From the NCBI RefSeq assembly GCF_014641595.1, contig NZ_BMIA01000001.1:992001-1056000 (forward strand): a DNA stretch of 64,000 nucleotides, written 5' to 3'. Below, piece by piece: positions 37,362 to 45,357 of this stretch (the stretch's first letter is position 1; each line of letters starts with the position of its first letter). The position numbers and the translations under genes were made by a program. Under the pieces are notes generated by a model. It had not been told where the DNA came from. It saw only the letters and a list, made by a program, of their open reading frames with translations, and ran no database searches. Source of the stretch: Dyadobacter endophyticus (lineage in GTDB: Bacteria; Bacteroidota; Bacteroidia; Cytophagales; Spirosomataceae).

Positions 37362-38543
37362 TTAATCAACAACCAGACGTATCCCGGTAAATTGCCAGCG
37401 CAAATGGGGGTGAAAGAAATTGCGGTATGTCTTGCGGCTATGTCTCTGGGGTGTTGCTACGGATGCCCCCCTAAGAACCATTTGACTGACCATAAACTTG
37501 CCGTTGTATTCACCTATTGCACCATCTGCTTTTTTGAAACCCGGATAAGGCAGGTAGGCACTGTTGGTCCATTCCCAGCGCGAGCCCCAGTCGAATGCAG
37601 CAGACGCAACCTCCCATTCAGCCTCAGTTGGCAGTCGGAGACCTTTCCAATTGGCAAATGCAGTTGCTTCGTAAAAGCTTATGTGGCAAACAGGATTTTC
37701 CGCAATTGTCTCTGTAAGCCCGCCCAGGTCGTAGTTCATCCACTTGCCATCAACAAGATGCCAATACAATGGAGCTTCAACGTGTTCACGCTTTACCCAA
37801 TCCCAACCCTCGGCGTGCCAATAACTGAAATTCTGATAACCGCCGCTGTTGATAAATTCCAGGTATTCACGGTTGGTAACCAGACTGGTTGAAATCTTAA
37901 ATTCGTCAATCCAAACCTGGTGCCTGCCATGTTCATTATCAAAAGAGAAACCTTCGCCTTCAAATCCAATCTGATAATTGCCTGCCACAACCTGGTGAAA
38001 AGCGCTTGCCGTAGACTTCTGACCAGTAGGAACATACTCCGTGGCGTAAGAGGGAAACAGCGGGTTATGCCCCAGAATGTACTTAATGTCAGTCATCAAT
38101 AACTCTTGATGCTGTTGTTCATGGTTCAGACCAAGATCCACCGTTTCTATTAAATCCAGGCTTAAATCACCATTTTCTAAAAACCGGCCCATGTGCTCAT
38201 CAACATATTTTCGGTAGGCGAAAACATCCTCAACGGTAGGCCGGCTTAGATTTCCCCGGTCGGTGCGGATAACCCTGGCGCCAACAGTTTCATAATAGCT
38301 ATTGAACACAAAGTCATACTGACTATCATACACCTTGTATCCAGGCAAAAACGGTTTTAAAATAAAGGTTTCAAAAAACCATGTTGTATGTCCCAAATGC
38401 CATTTAGGCGGGCTCACGTCTGCGCACGGTTGCACGACGTAATCCTCTGTTTTAAGCGAACGGCATATAAATTCGGTGTGCTGCCTGATCGCAGCAAACC
38501 GGGCTGACAAGTCTTTGTCAGCCTTTACCATAGTTTCTTCCAT
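37362..38543 (-). CDS. egtB: Ergothioneine biosynthesis sulfoxide synthase EgtB
   Basis: A 393-aa non-haem iron enzyme that joins trimethylhistidine to a thiol (Cys or gamma-glutamyl-Cys) with O2. The N-terminal DinB-like domain supplies the iron His triad: His52 (GHTTWFF) and His141/His145 (NHEQQHQELL). The C-terminal FGE-sulfatase domain (about 190-390) contains RLPTEAEWEVA. Its partner egtD lies 31 bp upstream on the same strand, so the two form an operon. No egtC or egtE is seen nearby, which is usual outside actinobacteria. Confidence 0.94.
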   Translation of the reverse strand: MEETMVKADKDLSARFAAIRQHTEFICRSLKTEDYVVQPCADVSPPKWHLGHTTWFFETFILKPFLPGYKVYDSQYDFVFNSYYETVGARVIRTDRGNLSRPTVEDVFAYRKYVDEHMGRFLENGDLSLDLIETVDLGLNHEQQHQELLMTDIKYILGHNPLFPSYATEYVPTGQKSTASAFHQVVAGNYQIGFEGEGFSFDNEHGRHQVWIDEFKISTSLVTNREYLEFINSGGYQNFSYWHAEGWDWVKREHVEAPLYWHLVDGKWMNYDLGGLTETIAENPVCHISFYEATAFANWKGLRLPTEAEWEVASAAFDWGSRWEWTNSAYLPYPGFKKADGAIGEYNGKFMVSQMVLRGASVATPQRHSRKTYRNFFHPHLRWQFTGIRLVVD

Positions 38544-38574
38544 TAGTTTGAAATTGTTTCTCTTAATCCATCTC

Positions 38575-39564
38575 CTATACCGCCTTCCATACTACATCGG
38601 CAAACCATCCTTTGGAGTCCGTAAAAGTAGATATGGGTTCAAAACCGCTGTTTAGTGCCATCTGGCTAATCTGGCTAAGCGAGTACTTTTGAGAAATTTC
38701 CATCCAAATACATTCTCCTTCGTTAAAATGAATTTGAGCGCTTGGGAAGGAAACAGTATGCTTGCGCTGCGACACTAGGTAACTTTTGCAAGCGCCGGTT
38801 AATGGATCATAACTGCAATAATGATCAAACAGATTAAGATTAAAGTCTGCTCCCAGTTCTGTATTAATCCGTTTTAACAGGTTTAAATTGAATGCGTTGG
38901 TGATGCCTTGTTCATCTGAATACGCCGCACGTATTGTATAGGGATCTTTAACCAGGTCAAAGCCGATGAGGACCATATCGCCAGGCATTATTGATTGCCT
39001 GATCCGGGTGCAAAATTGTAGTGCATCCTCGGGCGGCATGTTTCCAATATTTGAACCCAGAAACATGACGACCTTATGTAACGCTGATAGTGAAACTGCC
39101 TGATCGAGCATCTCGAAATATTCGCCTTCGAGTGGCTCAATATCCAGTTCAGGATTCTGCGCAAGTAAATTATCTGTCAGCTCATTAAGGATATTTCCAG
39201 AAATATCAATCGGCAAATAACGGAACGATTTACCTCGGCGAGCAAGACCATCCAGGAGGTGTACCGTTTTTGTCCCGTCCCCCGCGCCCAATTCGATGAT
39301 CTCAAAACTATCATCACCATCCCGGATCGTCTCGCAAATCTGTTCCCGCTGATTTTTCAATATTTCAGCCTCGCAGCGTGTGAGATAATACTGATCACAA
39401 GCCATGATCTGCTGGAATATTCGGTCGCCTTGCTGATCATAAAAATATTTTGAGGGGAGCCTTTTAAATTCGCTGGTAAGGCCTTCTATCACATCCTGGT
39501 AAAATTTGTCGGTTTCTTCCGGTGCTTCGGTTTGGCAGAGCGCTTCTTGAACAGTTTGTTGCAT
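38575..39564 (-). CDS. egtD: L-histidine N-alpha-methyltransferase EgtD
   Basis: A 329-aa SAM-dependent methyltransferase that trimethylates histidine to hercynine, the first ergothioneine step. It has FKRLPSKYFYDQQGDRIF near the start, the SAM loop IELGAGDGTKT and GSNIGNMPPEDA, all typical of the family. It lies just upstream of egtB. The zinc-type oxidoreductase gene ends 15 bp before it and may share the transcript. Confidence 0.94.
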   Translation of the reverse strand: MQQTVQEALCQTEAPEETDKFYQDVIEGLTSEFKRLPSKYFYDQQGDRIFQQIMACDQYYLTRCEAEILKNQREQICETIRDGDDSFEIIELGAGDGTKTVHLLDGLARRGKSFRYLPIDISGNILNELTDNLLAQNPELDIEPLEGEYFEMLDQAVSLSALHKVVMFLGSNIGNMPPEDALQFCTRIRQSIMPGDMVLIGFDLVKDPYTIRAAYSDEQGITNAFNLNLLKRINTELGADFNLNLFDHYCSYDPLTGACKSYLVSQRKHTVSFPSAQIHFNEGECIWMEISQKYSLSQISQMALNSGFEPISTFTDSKGWFADVVWKAV

Positions 39565-39578
39565 GATAATTCATTGAT

Positions 39579-40550
39579 TCAATCGGTAATAACTACAATT
39601 TTTCCGCCCGCCATATTGCTATCCATTAGTTGATGCGCTTCGACTATTTGGTCGAGCTTGAACACCCCGCCGATGCTTAGTTTTATTTCGCCGTTTTCTA
39701 CCATCGATATAAATTCCTGAAGTGCATCCACTTCGACTTTTATTTGCCCGGTGTCAAATACCGTTAGGTTTACAGTAGCAGGAATGTAGTCCATTGGAGC
39801 AAAATCTTTAACGCTCCAAATCTCCGAAAGCATGCCGGTCATACACACGCTCCCTCCCGGTTTGGCGCAGGAAAGTGAATCCTTTAGTGTATTGGCTCCT
39901 ACCAGCTCCAATATTTTGTCGATTCCATCTGGATAAAGATTACGAACCTGTGCTTTCAGGTTGCCATCATCAATCAATACTGCTTCTGCGCCTTGTTCGA
40001 GCAAAAACTGCTTTTTTTCCTCGCTGCGAGTTGTTGCAATTACGCGTAAGCCTGCTTGGCGGGCGAGTTGTATGGCCAATAGCCCGATGGAAGATGTTCC
40101 CCCGCGAATAAGAATGCTTTCTCCTTTTTGTATCCGCAATGCAAGGTGTAGAGAACCATAGACGGTCTGAAACATTTCAGGTATAGCGCCGAGCATGTCC
40201 CATGAAAGTTTGCTTGTGAAAGGATAAATAATAGAGCTTGGCAAAACAGCATATTCTGCATAGCTGCCATCGTAATCTCTGCCCATGCCTCCCATGCAAG
40301 CAGCAACCTGTTGTCCAGGCTGCCATTTGCCGCTGTGGTCGCTGACAATTTCGCCCACACATTCAATACCTAATATCCTCGGGAAAGCTACCCCGGGTGA
40401 ATATCCTTTACGGGTCATCAGCTCCGAGCGGTTTAAGCCAAAAGCCTTTACCTTGACCAGCACTTGGTCAATTTCCGCTTTCGGCACTGATCTTTCCTCG
40501 AGCGTAAGTTGCTCCGGCCCACCAGCTGTGTAAATAATCGCTGCTTTCAT
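39579..40550 (-). CDS. Quinone-oxidoreductase-like NADPH dehydrogenase (MDR)
   Basis: A 323-aa zinc-free medium-chain reductase. It begins MKAAIIYTAGGPEQL, shows GYSPGVAFPRILGIE and the NADPH loop RGGTSSIGLLAIQLARQAG, and lacks the structural-zinc Cys set. Such enzymes reduce quinones or enones with NADPH. It is upstream of egtD on the same strand with 14 bp spacing, and downstream of an NTF2-like gene. Confidence 0.9.
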   Translation of the reverse strand: MKAAIIYTAGGPEQLTLEERSVPKAEIDQVLVKVKAFGLNRSELMTRKGYSPGVAFPRILGIECVGEIVSDHSGKWQPGQQVAACMGGMGRDYDGSYAEYAVLPSSIIYPFTSKLSWDMLGAIPEMFQTVYGSLHLALRIQKGESILIRGGTSSIGLLAIQLARQAGLRVIATTRSEEKKQFLLEQGAEAVLIDDGNLKAQVRNLYPDGIDKILELVGANTLKDSLSCAKPGGSVCMTGMLSEIWSVKDFAPMDYIPATVNLTVFDTGQIKVEVDALQEFISMVENGEIKLSIGGVFKLDQIVEAHQLMDSNMAGGKIVVITD

Positions 40551-40567
40551 AAATACCTGTTTAGATA

Positions 40568-40945
40568 TCAGAAAGTATTAAAAATGTACCGCGCTATTTT
40601 CCAGGTTCCTGCCTGGCGTTCCAGCACGAACAAATCACGGGTTTTCATGGATGTAGAATGACCAGCAAAATTTTTGATGGCGACGGTGGCTACGCTTTCA
40701 ACGATACTAAAATCCTGATCAACCGACACATTAATGATTTCAAAGCTAGCTTCAACCGTCCGTTGCTGAAAGAATCTTTTGGCACTTGCCGAAATCTTAT
40801 CAGTCCCTTTAATTGTGGGAAGGCCGTCAGGCATAAAATGTCCGTCTTCCTTGTATAGTGCTGCAATTGCAGCGGCATCACTGTTGTTTAGCGCAGCAGA
40901 ATAGGCATTCAACAATTGCTCAATCACTTGTTGGTCTTTTTCCAT
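40568..40945 (-). CDS. SgcJ/EcaC-like NTF2 protein
   Basis: A 125-aa NTF2-like protein: QLLNAYSAALNNSDAAAIAALY at the N-terminal helix pair, then YKEDGHFMPDGLPTIKG, and the C-terminal strand AGTWKIARYIFN. It resembles the intact repeats of the truncated tandem gene 3.3 kb away, suggesting the two derive from one family expansion. Probably cotranscribed with the quinone reductase, 17 bp apart. Confidence 0.8.
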   Translation of the reverse strand: MEKDQQVIEQLLNAYSAALNNSDAAAIAALYKEDGHFMPDGLPTIKGTDKISASAKRFFQQRTVEASFEIINVSVDQDFSIVESVATVAIKNFAGHSTSMKTRDLFVLERQAGTWKIARYIFNTF

Positions 40946-41099
40946 TGTCGTTCATTGTTTCTTTGGTTCTGGATAATTCTCACTCTTCACATTTCGAAGC
41001 TTGCTTCTTGCGGCGAGAGATCAGGAGTTATTCAGCAAAGTTCCAACAAGGCGCGAGAATGCACCCATAAACAACTGCAAGAAAAAGTCTTAAACTAAT

Positions 41100-41705
41100 T
41101 TAAGATTTGTCTTTGGAAACGAGTGAGCTACGAATTTTACTGAGAAATTCAGGGGTGATCCCCAGATAAGATGCAATTTGAGAGTTTGGCAATCGGCTAG
41201 CCAAATGAGGATATCGCGCCAAAAATGACTGGTAACGTTGCTCGCCCGTAGAACTAATGTTTTCAAGTACACGGTTTTGAAGCTCCATGTATTTCTGTTC
41301 AGTAATGATGCGGAAGTTCCGGTCAAACTTATGGTGATTGATAAAGAGATAGAGAAGATCGGCTTTTTTGATTTGCAGAATAGTCGATGGCTCAATAGCC
41401 TCAATGTACATCAGGCTGGGTTTCTCCGAATAAAAGCTGCTCAAATCGGCTATCCAGTCACTCTCAGCGACAAATTGCAGGTTGTGCTCCACACCCTTCT
41501 GATCCACGTGGTACATCTTAAAGCAGCCCGTCACAACAAAAGTGTAGTATTGGCACACATCGCCCTGTTGTAATATATAGTGGCGTCGTTTCACCTGCTT
41601 CTCAGCAAATAACCGGATTAGTTCATACCGCTCCTTTTCATCGAGTGGAAAATACTGCTTGAAATATTCTATAAGTTGAGATGTTGCCAAGATTGTCAAG
41701 TCCAA
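41100..41705 (-). CDS. Crp/Fnr-family regulator
   Basis: A 201-aa protein with a beta-roll sensory domain (about 20-140, including RRHYILQQGDVCQYY) and a C-terminal HTH (IASYLGITPEFLSKIRSSL). It is the second such regulator in the window, with an overall pattern like the one at 19.9 kb. The start is uncertain: the longest frame opens with TTG at 41705 and no ATG is near. It probably acts on the NTF2/quinone-reductase genes downstream. Confidence 0.82.
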   Translation of the reverse strand: MDLTILATSQLIEYFKQYFPLDEKERYELIRLFAEKQVKRRHYILQQGDVCQYYTFVVTGCFKMYHVDQKGVEHNLQFVAESDWIADLSSFYSEKPSLMYIEAIEPSTILQIKKADLLYLFINHHKFDRNFRIITEQKYMELQNRVLENISSTGEQRYQSFLARYPHLASRLPNSQIASYLGITPEFLSKIRSSLVSKDKS

Positions 41706-41955
41706 GTAAAAACCAAGATCCAGGATTATCCAGACAACAATTTATTAAAGTTTTTGTTACATCTGTATTTTTGAACGATATTCAAAAACGTGGCAATCAA
41801 GCCATCAGGCGTCAAAATTTCTTTCATCCTTGAAGTAGTTTAAGAATATTTCTTAATATAGGTTATGGGTGCATGGACTCAAAACCGAGCATCTTTGTAT
41901 CACAATTGACAGCCGAAGAAACCATGACTGGCGGCTGAACTTAAACATCTACGCT

Positions 41956-42630
41956 ATGAAAGTTATCATATTCGTTTTGTTGAATTGCCTGTTTGTGGTC
42001 TGCGTAGCAAGTGGGCAGAGTATCAAACTTGACCTTAACAGGCTTGAACCAATTCAGGCATCCGTCTCCATTCAGACGGTAGCTGGAAAACAAGCTTTCA
42101 GGGTGTTGAAAGATACCTTGGTAAGGAAGGTGGATGAGCCCACATTCGCCAAGGTGAAAGGTGTCGACTTCAAAAATGGCACTATCGAGGTGAAAGTGCT
42201 AAGCAGGTTGCTCAATGATGCGCCTGATTATGCCCGTGGATTTATTGGTGTCGCCTTTCGTATCGACGGACAAAATTCCAAATACGAGAGTATTTACATC
42301 CGACCGACCAACGGACGGGCAGACGATCAGGTTCGAAGAAACCACTCCATACAATACTATTCATATCCGGAATACAAATTTGACGTACTACGAAAACAAG
42401 CACCTGAGAAGTATGAATCGTACGCCGATATGGAGCTGAACAAATGGATCTCTCTCAGGGTCGAAGTAAAGGGTTCTAATGCCAAATTATTCATCGACAA
42501 TAACCCGCAGCCATCGCTGGTTGTCAATGATCTCAAACTAGGCTCCGACACATCGGGTGGCATAGCACTATGGGTGGAAGTGGGAACGGAAGGTTTTTTT
42601 TCCGATCTAAAAATTTCGAAGCAAGATTAG
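41956..42630 (+). CDS. Exported LamG/DUF1080-like beta-sandwich protein
   Basis: A 224-aa secreted protein. ATG 41956 opens a signal peptide (VIIFVLLNCLFVVCVASGQ). The mature part looks like a concanavalin-type beta sandwich: FRIDGQNSKYESIYIRPTNG and the C-terminal ALWVEVGTEGFFSDLKI are typical of DUF1080/LamG-like domains that bind or cleave sugars. No catalytic residues can be assigned. The hydrolase gene starts 12 bp downstream, so the two probably form an operon. Confidence 0.75.
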   Translation: MKVIIFVLLNCLFVVCVASGQSIKLDLNRLEPIQASVSIQTVAGKQAFRVLKDTLVRKVDEPTFAKVKGVDFKNGTIEVKVLSRLLNDAPDYARGFIGVAFRIDGQNSKYESIYIRPTNGRADDQVRRNHSIQYYSYPEYKFDVLRKQAPEKYESYADMELNKWISLRVEVKGSNAKLFIDNNPQPSLVVNDLKLGSDTSGGIALWVEVGTEGFFSDLKISKQD

Positions 42631-42642
42631 TACAAAACAACG

Positions 42643-43524
42643 ATGAACAAACTACGATCAGAATTTTTATTGATATGCTGCTTGCTAGTTCTGGCAGGTG
42701 TTAATGCCCTTGGACAGGACTCGAAACAGCTCAGGCATTTTATGCAGCAAGGCCCGTTGCCCTCCACCGCCGTCCCTTACGGAAATAACCCTAAGGCGGG
42801 CCACTATGTAAAATCTGGTGATGCACGGATCTATTATGAAGTTTATGGAAGGGGAAAGCCGATTGTTATTATGCATGGAGGCATATTTGGGTCGACTGTC
42901 GAAATGGGCCGGTTTATCGATAGCCTTTCTAAAAACAATAAGGTCATGGCAGTATCCACAAGAGGGCATGGAAAATCAGAAATGGGAAAATCAGAGCCTA
43001 ACTACGAGCAAAAGGCAAGAGACATCAACGCCATCATTCAAGAAGAGACCAGCGACAGCGTAACTGTCCTTGGGTTTAGTGACGGGGCTTACACGGGATA
43101 TTATCTGGCTGCCACATTTCCAGCGAAAGTGAAAAAGCTGGTCGCTATCGGGGCAGGCACCTGGAAGAAGGGGTGGCGAGACTTCAAAGTCACCAAAGAA
43201 ATGGCTTTTGGGCTGGACAGTCTTTACTGGAAACAACAAGTAACATTAAGCCCTGAGCCTCAGCGCATCGACGAGTGGTTTACTTCAATTAGCAAGATGT
43301 ATAGCTCCATTGAGGTGAAAAAAGATCTTTTTAAAGCGATAAAGTGTCCTGTTCTGGTATTGTCAGGTGAGCTGGATCAAAATGCGCCACTTGAAACAGT
43401 TATTGATGCGTATCGTTTGATACCTCGCGCCCAGCTAGGAATTATCCCTAGTGCGCCACATCCCGTTTTCCTGGTTAATTTTGACGCGGTTTGGGCTAGT
43501 ATGAAGCCTTTTCTGTTACTTTGA
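42643..43524 (+). CDS. Exported alpha/beta hydrolase
   Basis: A 293-aa serine hydrolase with an N-terminal hydrophobic segment (ICCLLVLAGVNALGQ). Catalytic features are IVIMHGGIFGS (oxyanion), GFSDGAYTGYY (Ser nucleophile), the Asp in SGELDQNAP and the His in SAPHPVFLV. The pattern fits the broad alpha/beta-hydrolase 1 group; a specific substrate cannot be named. It is cotranscribed with the LamG-like gene and followed by a gene-free stretch that borders the mobilization module. Confidence 0.87.
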   Translation: MNKLRSEFLLICCLLVLAGVNALGQDSKQLRHFMQQGPLPSTAVPYGNNPKAGHYVKSGDARIYYEVYGRGKPIVIMHGGIFGSTVEMGRFIDSLSKNNKVMAVSTRGHGKSEMGKSEPNYEQKARDINAIIQEETSDSVTVLGFSDGAYTGYYLAATFPAKVKKLVAIGAGTWKKGWRDFKVTKEMAFGLDSLYWKQQVTLSPEPQRIDEWFTSISKMYSSIEVKKDLFKAIKCPVLVLSGELDQNAPLETVIDAYRLIPRAQLGIIPSAPHPVFLVNFDAVWASMKPFLLL

Positions 43525-43819
43525 GATTTCAATAAGCCTTCCGCTCACGTGAACATTTTAGGGAACCTTTGTCTGAATGTATTGAACCGGAATATCCCTG
43601 AGGGATGAAAAAGTACTTTCTTAACATGCATTCCTCAAGGCAGTGAGAACTACTGGATAATTCTCTTATTATCAATTAGTTAATTATTTCATTGATTGCG
43701 GATCATCAAGATTCCGGTTCCACGTCCAATTCTTTGATATATAGCTGACTTTTTGCACTGGTAATAGTTTGTCGACTGGCATAAAGTGATTTGCAGTTTG
43801 ATCTCCTGAGTACAGCTGA
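43525..43819. other. Gene-free junction region
   Basis: Nearly 300 bp without a supported gene. It separates the metabolic cargo from the mobilization module. A 6-bp palindrome (ATCCCT G AGGGAT, 43594-43606) is present but is not a clear terminator. Confidence 0.4.
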
Positions 43820-44029
43820 TTACGTATAAAATATCCATGTCCATGCAAGCTTTTTCCAATTTTTGAGGAGGTGGCCACTGCAATTTGACCACCTCAATTC
43901 TTGATAGTGATCGAAAAATCTCGCGGCTTCATTTAGTGTAGAATGATGCTGTAAAAAATAAACCCTGACTTGCCTTTCGTCAGGGGGACACTGGCTTCCA
44001 AAACCAGTTGGACGTTGTCTGGATTTCAT
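43820..44029 (-). CDS. Small mobile-element protein, coupled to HTH gene
   Basis: A 69-aa protein. Its C-terminal part (AARFFDHYQELRWSNCSG followed by LLKNWKKLAWTWIF) matches a pattern I know from small proteins of Bacteroidetes mobile elements and phage replication modules: an F-x-x-Y helix, then NWK..A..W. The start overlaps the stop of the excisionase-like gene by 4 nt (ATGA), which supports a real, coupled gene. Function unknown. Confidence 0.6.
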   Translation of the reverse strand: MKSRQRPTGFGSQCPPDERQVRVYFLQHHSTLNEAARFFDHYQELRWSNCSGHLLKNWKKLAWTWIFYT

Positions 44030-44346
44030 TTAGAAGCGGATGTTCTAAACTTCTCAAACATTTTGTCAATATCAGCCCTGTCATAATAAATCACACCGCC
44101 GATCCGCATGTAACTGAGTTGGCGACTTACACGCATCGCATGCAGCTTGCCGGGCGATACATCTAGTAACTTCCTAACCTCCCTAGATTTTAGCCATTGC
44201 TTGGAAAGCTGAGCGCCCCCGCCCGAAAGTAGCCGTCTCATTTCAGATAGCATTTGCTCCTTAAATTTTTCAAGATCTGCCAAAGCGACTAATTGATGGG
44301 TGAATAACGTTGAATTCTCCTCTAATTGCTTACCCTTCTTTTCCAT
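44026..44346 (-). CDS. Excisionase-like HTH protein
   Basis: A 106-aa DNA-binding protein of the MerR-like HTH_17 group. The core reads WLKSREVRKLLDVSPGKLHAMR with the recognition helix, then IGGVIYYDRADIDKMF. Such proteins in Bacteroidetes elements act as excisionases or regulators of the integrase. I chose ATG 44346 (MEKKGKQ), because the longer frame up to 44496 would run through a 14-bp perfect inverted repeat and a terminator. A preceding helix (LADLEKFKEQMLSEMRRLL) may dimerise. Confidence 0.85.
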   Translation of the reverse strand: MEKKGKQLEENSTLFTHQLVALADLEKFKEQMLSEMRRLLSGGGAQLSKQWLKSREVRKLLDVSPGKLHAMRVSRQLSYMRIGGVIYYDRADIDKMFEKFRTSASK

Positions 44347-44368
44347 TGCTGCTTGCTTTACGTTAACA

Positions 44369-44409
44369 ATCAAAAACATCGATTGACATGCGCAGTCGAT
44401 GTTTTTGAT
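44369..44409. promoter_or_regulatory. 14-bp perfect inverted repeat upstream of HTH gene
   Basis: ATCAAAAACATCGA (44369-44382) and its exact complement TCGATGTTTTTGAT (44396-44409) enclose 13 nt. It lies 23 bp before the HTH start, fitting an operator or an attenuating hairpin. Confidence 0.65.
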
Positions 44410-44471
44410 CGGAAAATAATAGCCAGCATTTGATACTTGTTTCCTCTTTTTCCTAGCGGAACAAAAAGAAT

Positions 44472-44509
44472 AAAAGGCAGTCGATGCCGGAGACACCGAA
44501 CTGCCTTTT
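44472..44509 (-). terminator. Terminator behind ardA
   Basis: AAAAGGCAGT (44472-44481) pairs with ACTGCCTTTT (44500-44509), directly after the ardA stop on the minus strand. Confidence 0.8.
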
Positions 44510-44513
44510 GGGC

Positions 44514-45071
44514 TTAATAATCAGCGAATACATGGCCTTCGTAGACACTGTAGCCTTCTAAAAATAAATCCTTCGCGAAAGCTTCGTAGTCAAAATAACG
44601 TTCGAGAGCCTGTGGAACTCCTGACAACAAGCCGGTCTCGTCGATATACTGGTAAGCATACTCAAGCTCTGGATCTTTCATCGATCCGCCAAAGAATCCA
44701 CGGTAGCTTTCCCGAAAGCTTTCAAGTTGGTCATCTAATTCGTACCCGTTGGATGGCCAGAAGCTAATCTGCTTACAATAAATCTCGAATGCTTCGGCAG
44801 CCTCGTCGTCCATTTCACCCGTGGCCTCAAAGTATGCGAACGCTTCTTTGTGCAGGCTGCATTCTGATATCAAAAAATCCGGGATGTCTTCCCAGTCCTG
44901 GAACATCAGCTCCGGATCAAATTCATTTCGATGGAATTCATAGCAGTCCTGTAGGAATTCTTTTAGACCTGCGTAGTCTGTCAGGTCAAACCATTTACCG
45001 AATAGCGATCCACTGTTGTACTGACCATAGGTTCCAACATAGATTTTAGGAGCATTTTCGAGATTTCTCAT
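44514..45071 (-). CDS. ardA: Antirestriction protein ArdA
   Basis: A 185-aa acidic protein. It opens with APKIYVGTYGQYNSGSLFGKWFDL-like residues and continues with long Asp/Glu-rich helices, closing with SVYEGHVFADY. ArdA mimics B-form DNA and blocks type I restriction enzymes during entry of conjugative or mobilizable DNA. ATG 45071 (MRNLENAP) was chosen; the longer in-frame GTG/TTG variants add a Cys-rich stretch that is not typical. It is flanked by a terminator and by a long structured inverted repeat upstream. Confidence 0.93.
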   Translation of the reverse strand: MRNLENAPKIYVGTYGQYNSGSLFGKWFDLTDYAGLKEFLQDCYEFHRNEFDPELMFQDWEDIPDFLISECSLHKEAFAYFEATGEMDDEAAEAFEIYCKQISFWPSNGYELDDQLESFRESYRGFFGGSMKDPELEYAYQYIDETGLLSGVPQALERYFDYEAFAKDLFLEGYSVYEGHVFADY

Positions 45072-45140
45072 GATTGAAAGGCATTTAAGTTGCTTCGGCC
45101 CGGCACTGTGCTCAGGGCAATCGCAGCCTTCCACTCAAAG

Positions 45141-45263
45141 AAAAAATGACGGGGCTCGTCCCCTTGGTTGCAAGCCCATCCGGCGGTTTAAGGTGCGGCT
45201 GGCTAACGTGGGTTCAGCTAAAAAGCCGGATGACGCAGCGCAGGCTTGCAACCGTCATTTTTT
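45141..45263. repeat. Long bulged inverted repeat upstream of ardA
   Basis: Three nested pairs are seen: AAAAAATGACGG (45141-45152) with CCGTCATTTTTT (45252-45263); GGTTGCAAGCC (45166-45176) with GGCTTGCAACC (45243-45253); CATCCGGC (45177-45184) with GCCGGATG (45225-45232). The pairs do not stack perfectly, as 13- and 10-nt bulges remain, so it could be a structured RNA or a DNA element in the 287-bp gap before ardA. Confidence 0.6.
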
Positions 45264-45357
45264 GCTTTGTAACTTTCGTTTGCACTGAACGCATCTTTTA
45301 GTGATTCTTTTCAGCAATCCGAGCAACCTAAAAAAAGGCATGTAGTCACCTCTCCCA

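Noticed and set aside
43594..43606. Palindrome ATCCCT G AGGGAT as terminator
   Set aside because: A one-nt loop cannot form a hairpin and no T run follows.
44347..44496. 50-residue extension of the excisionase-like protein
   Set aside because: It runs through the 14-bp inverted repeat and the ardA terminator.
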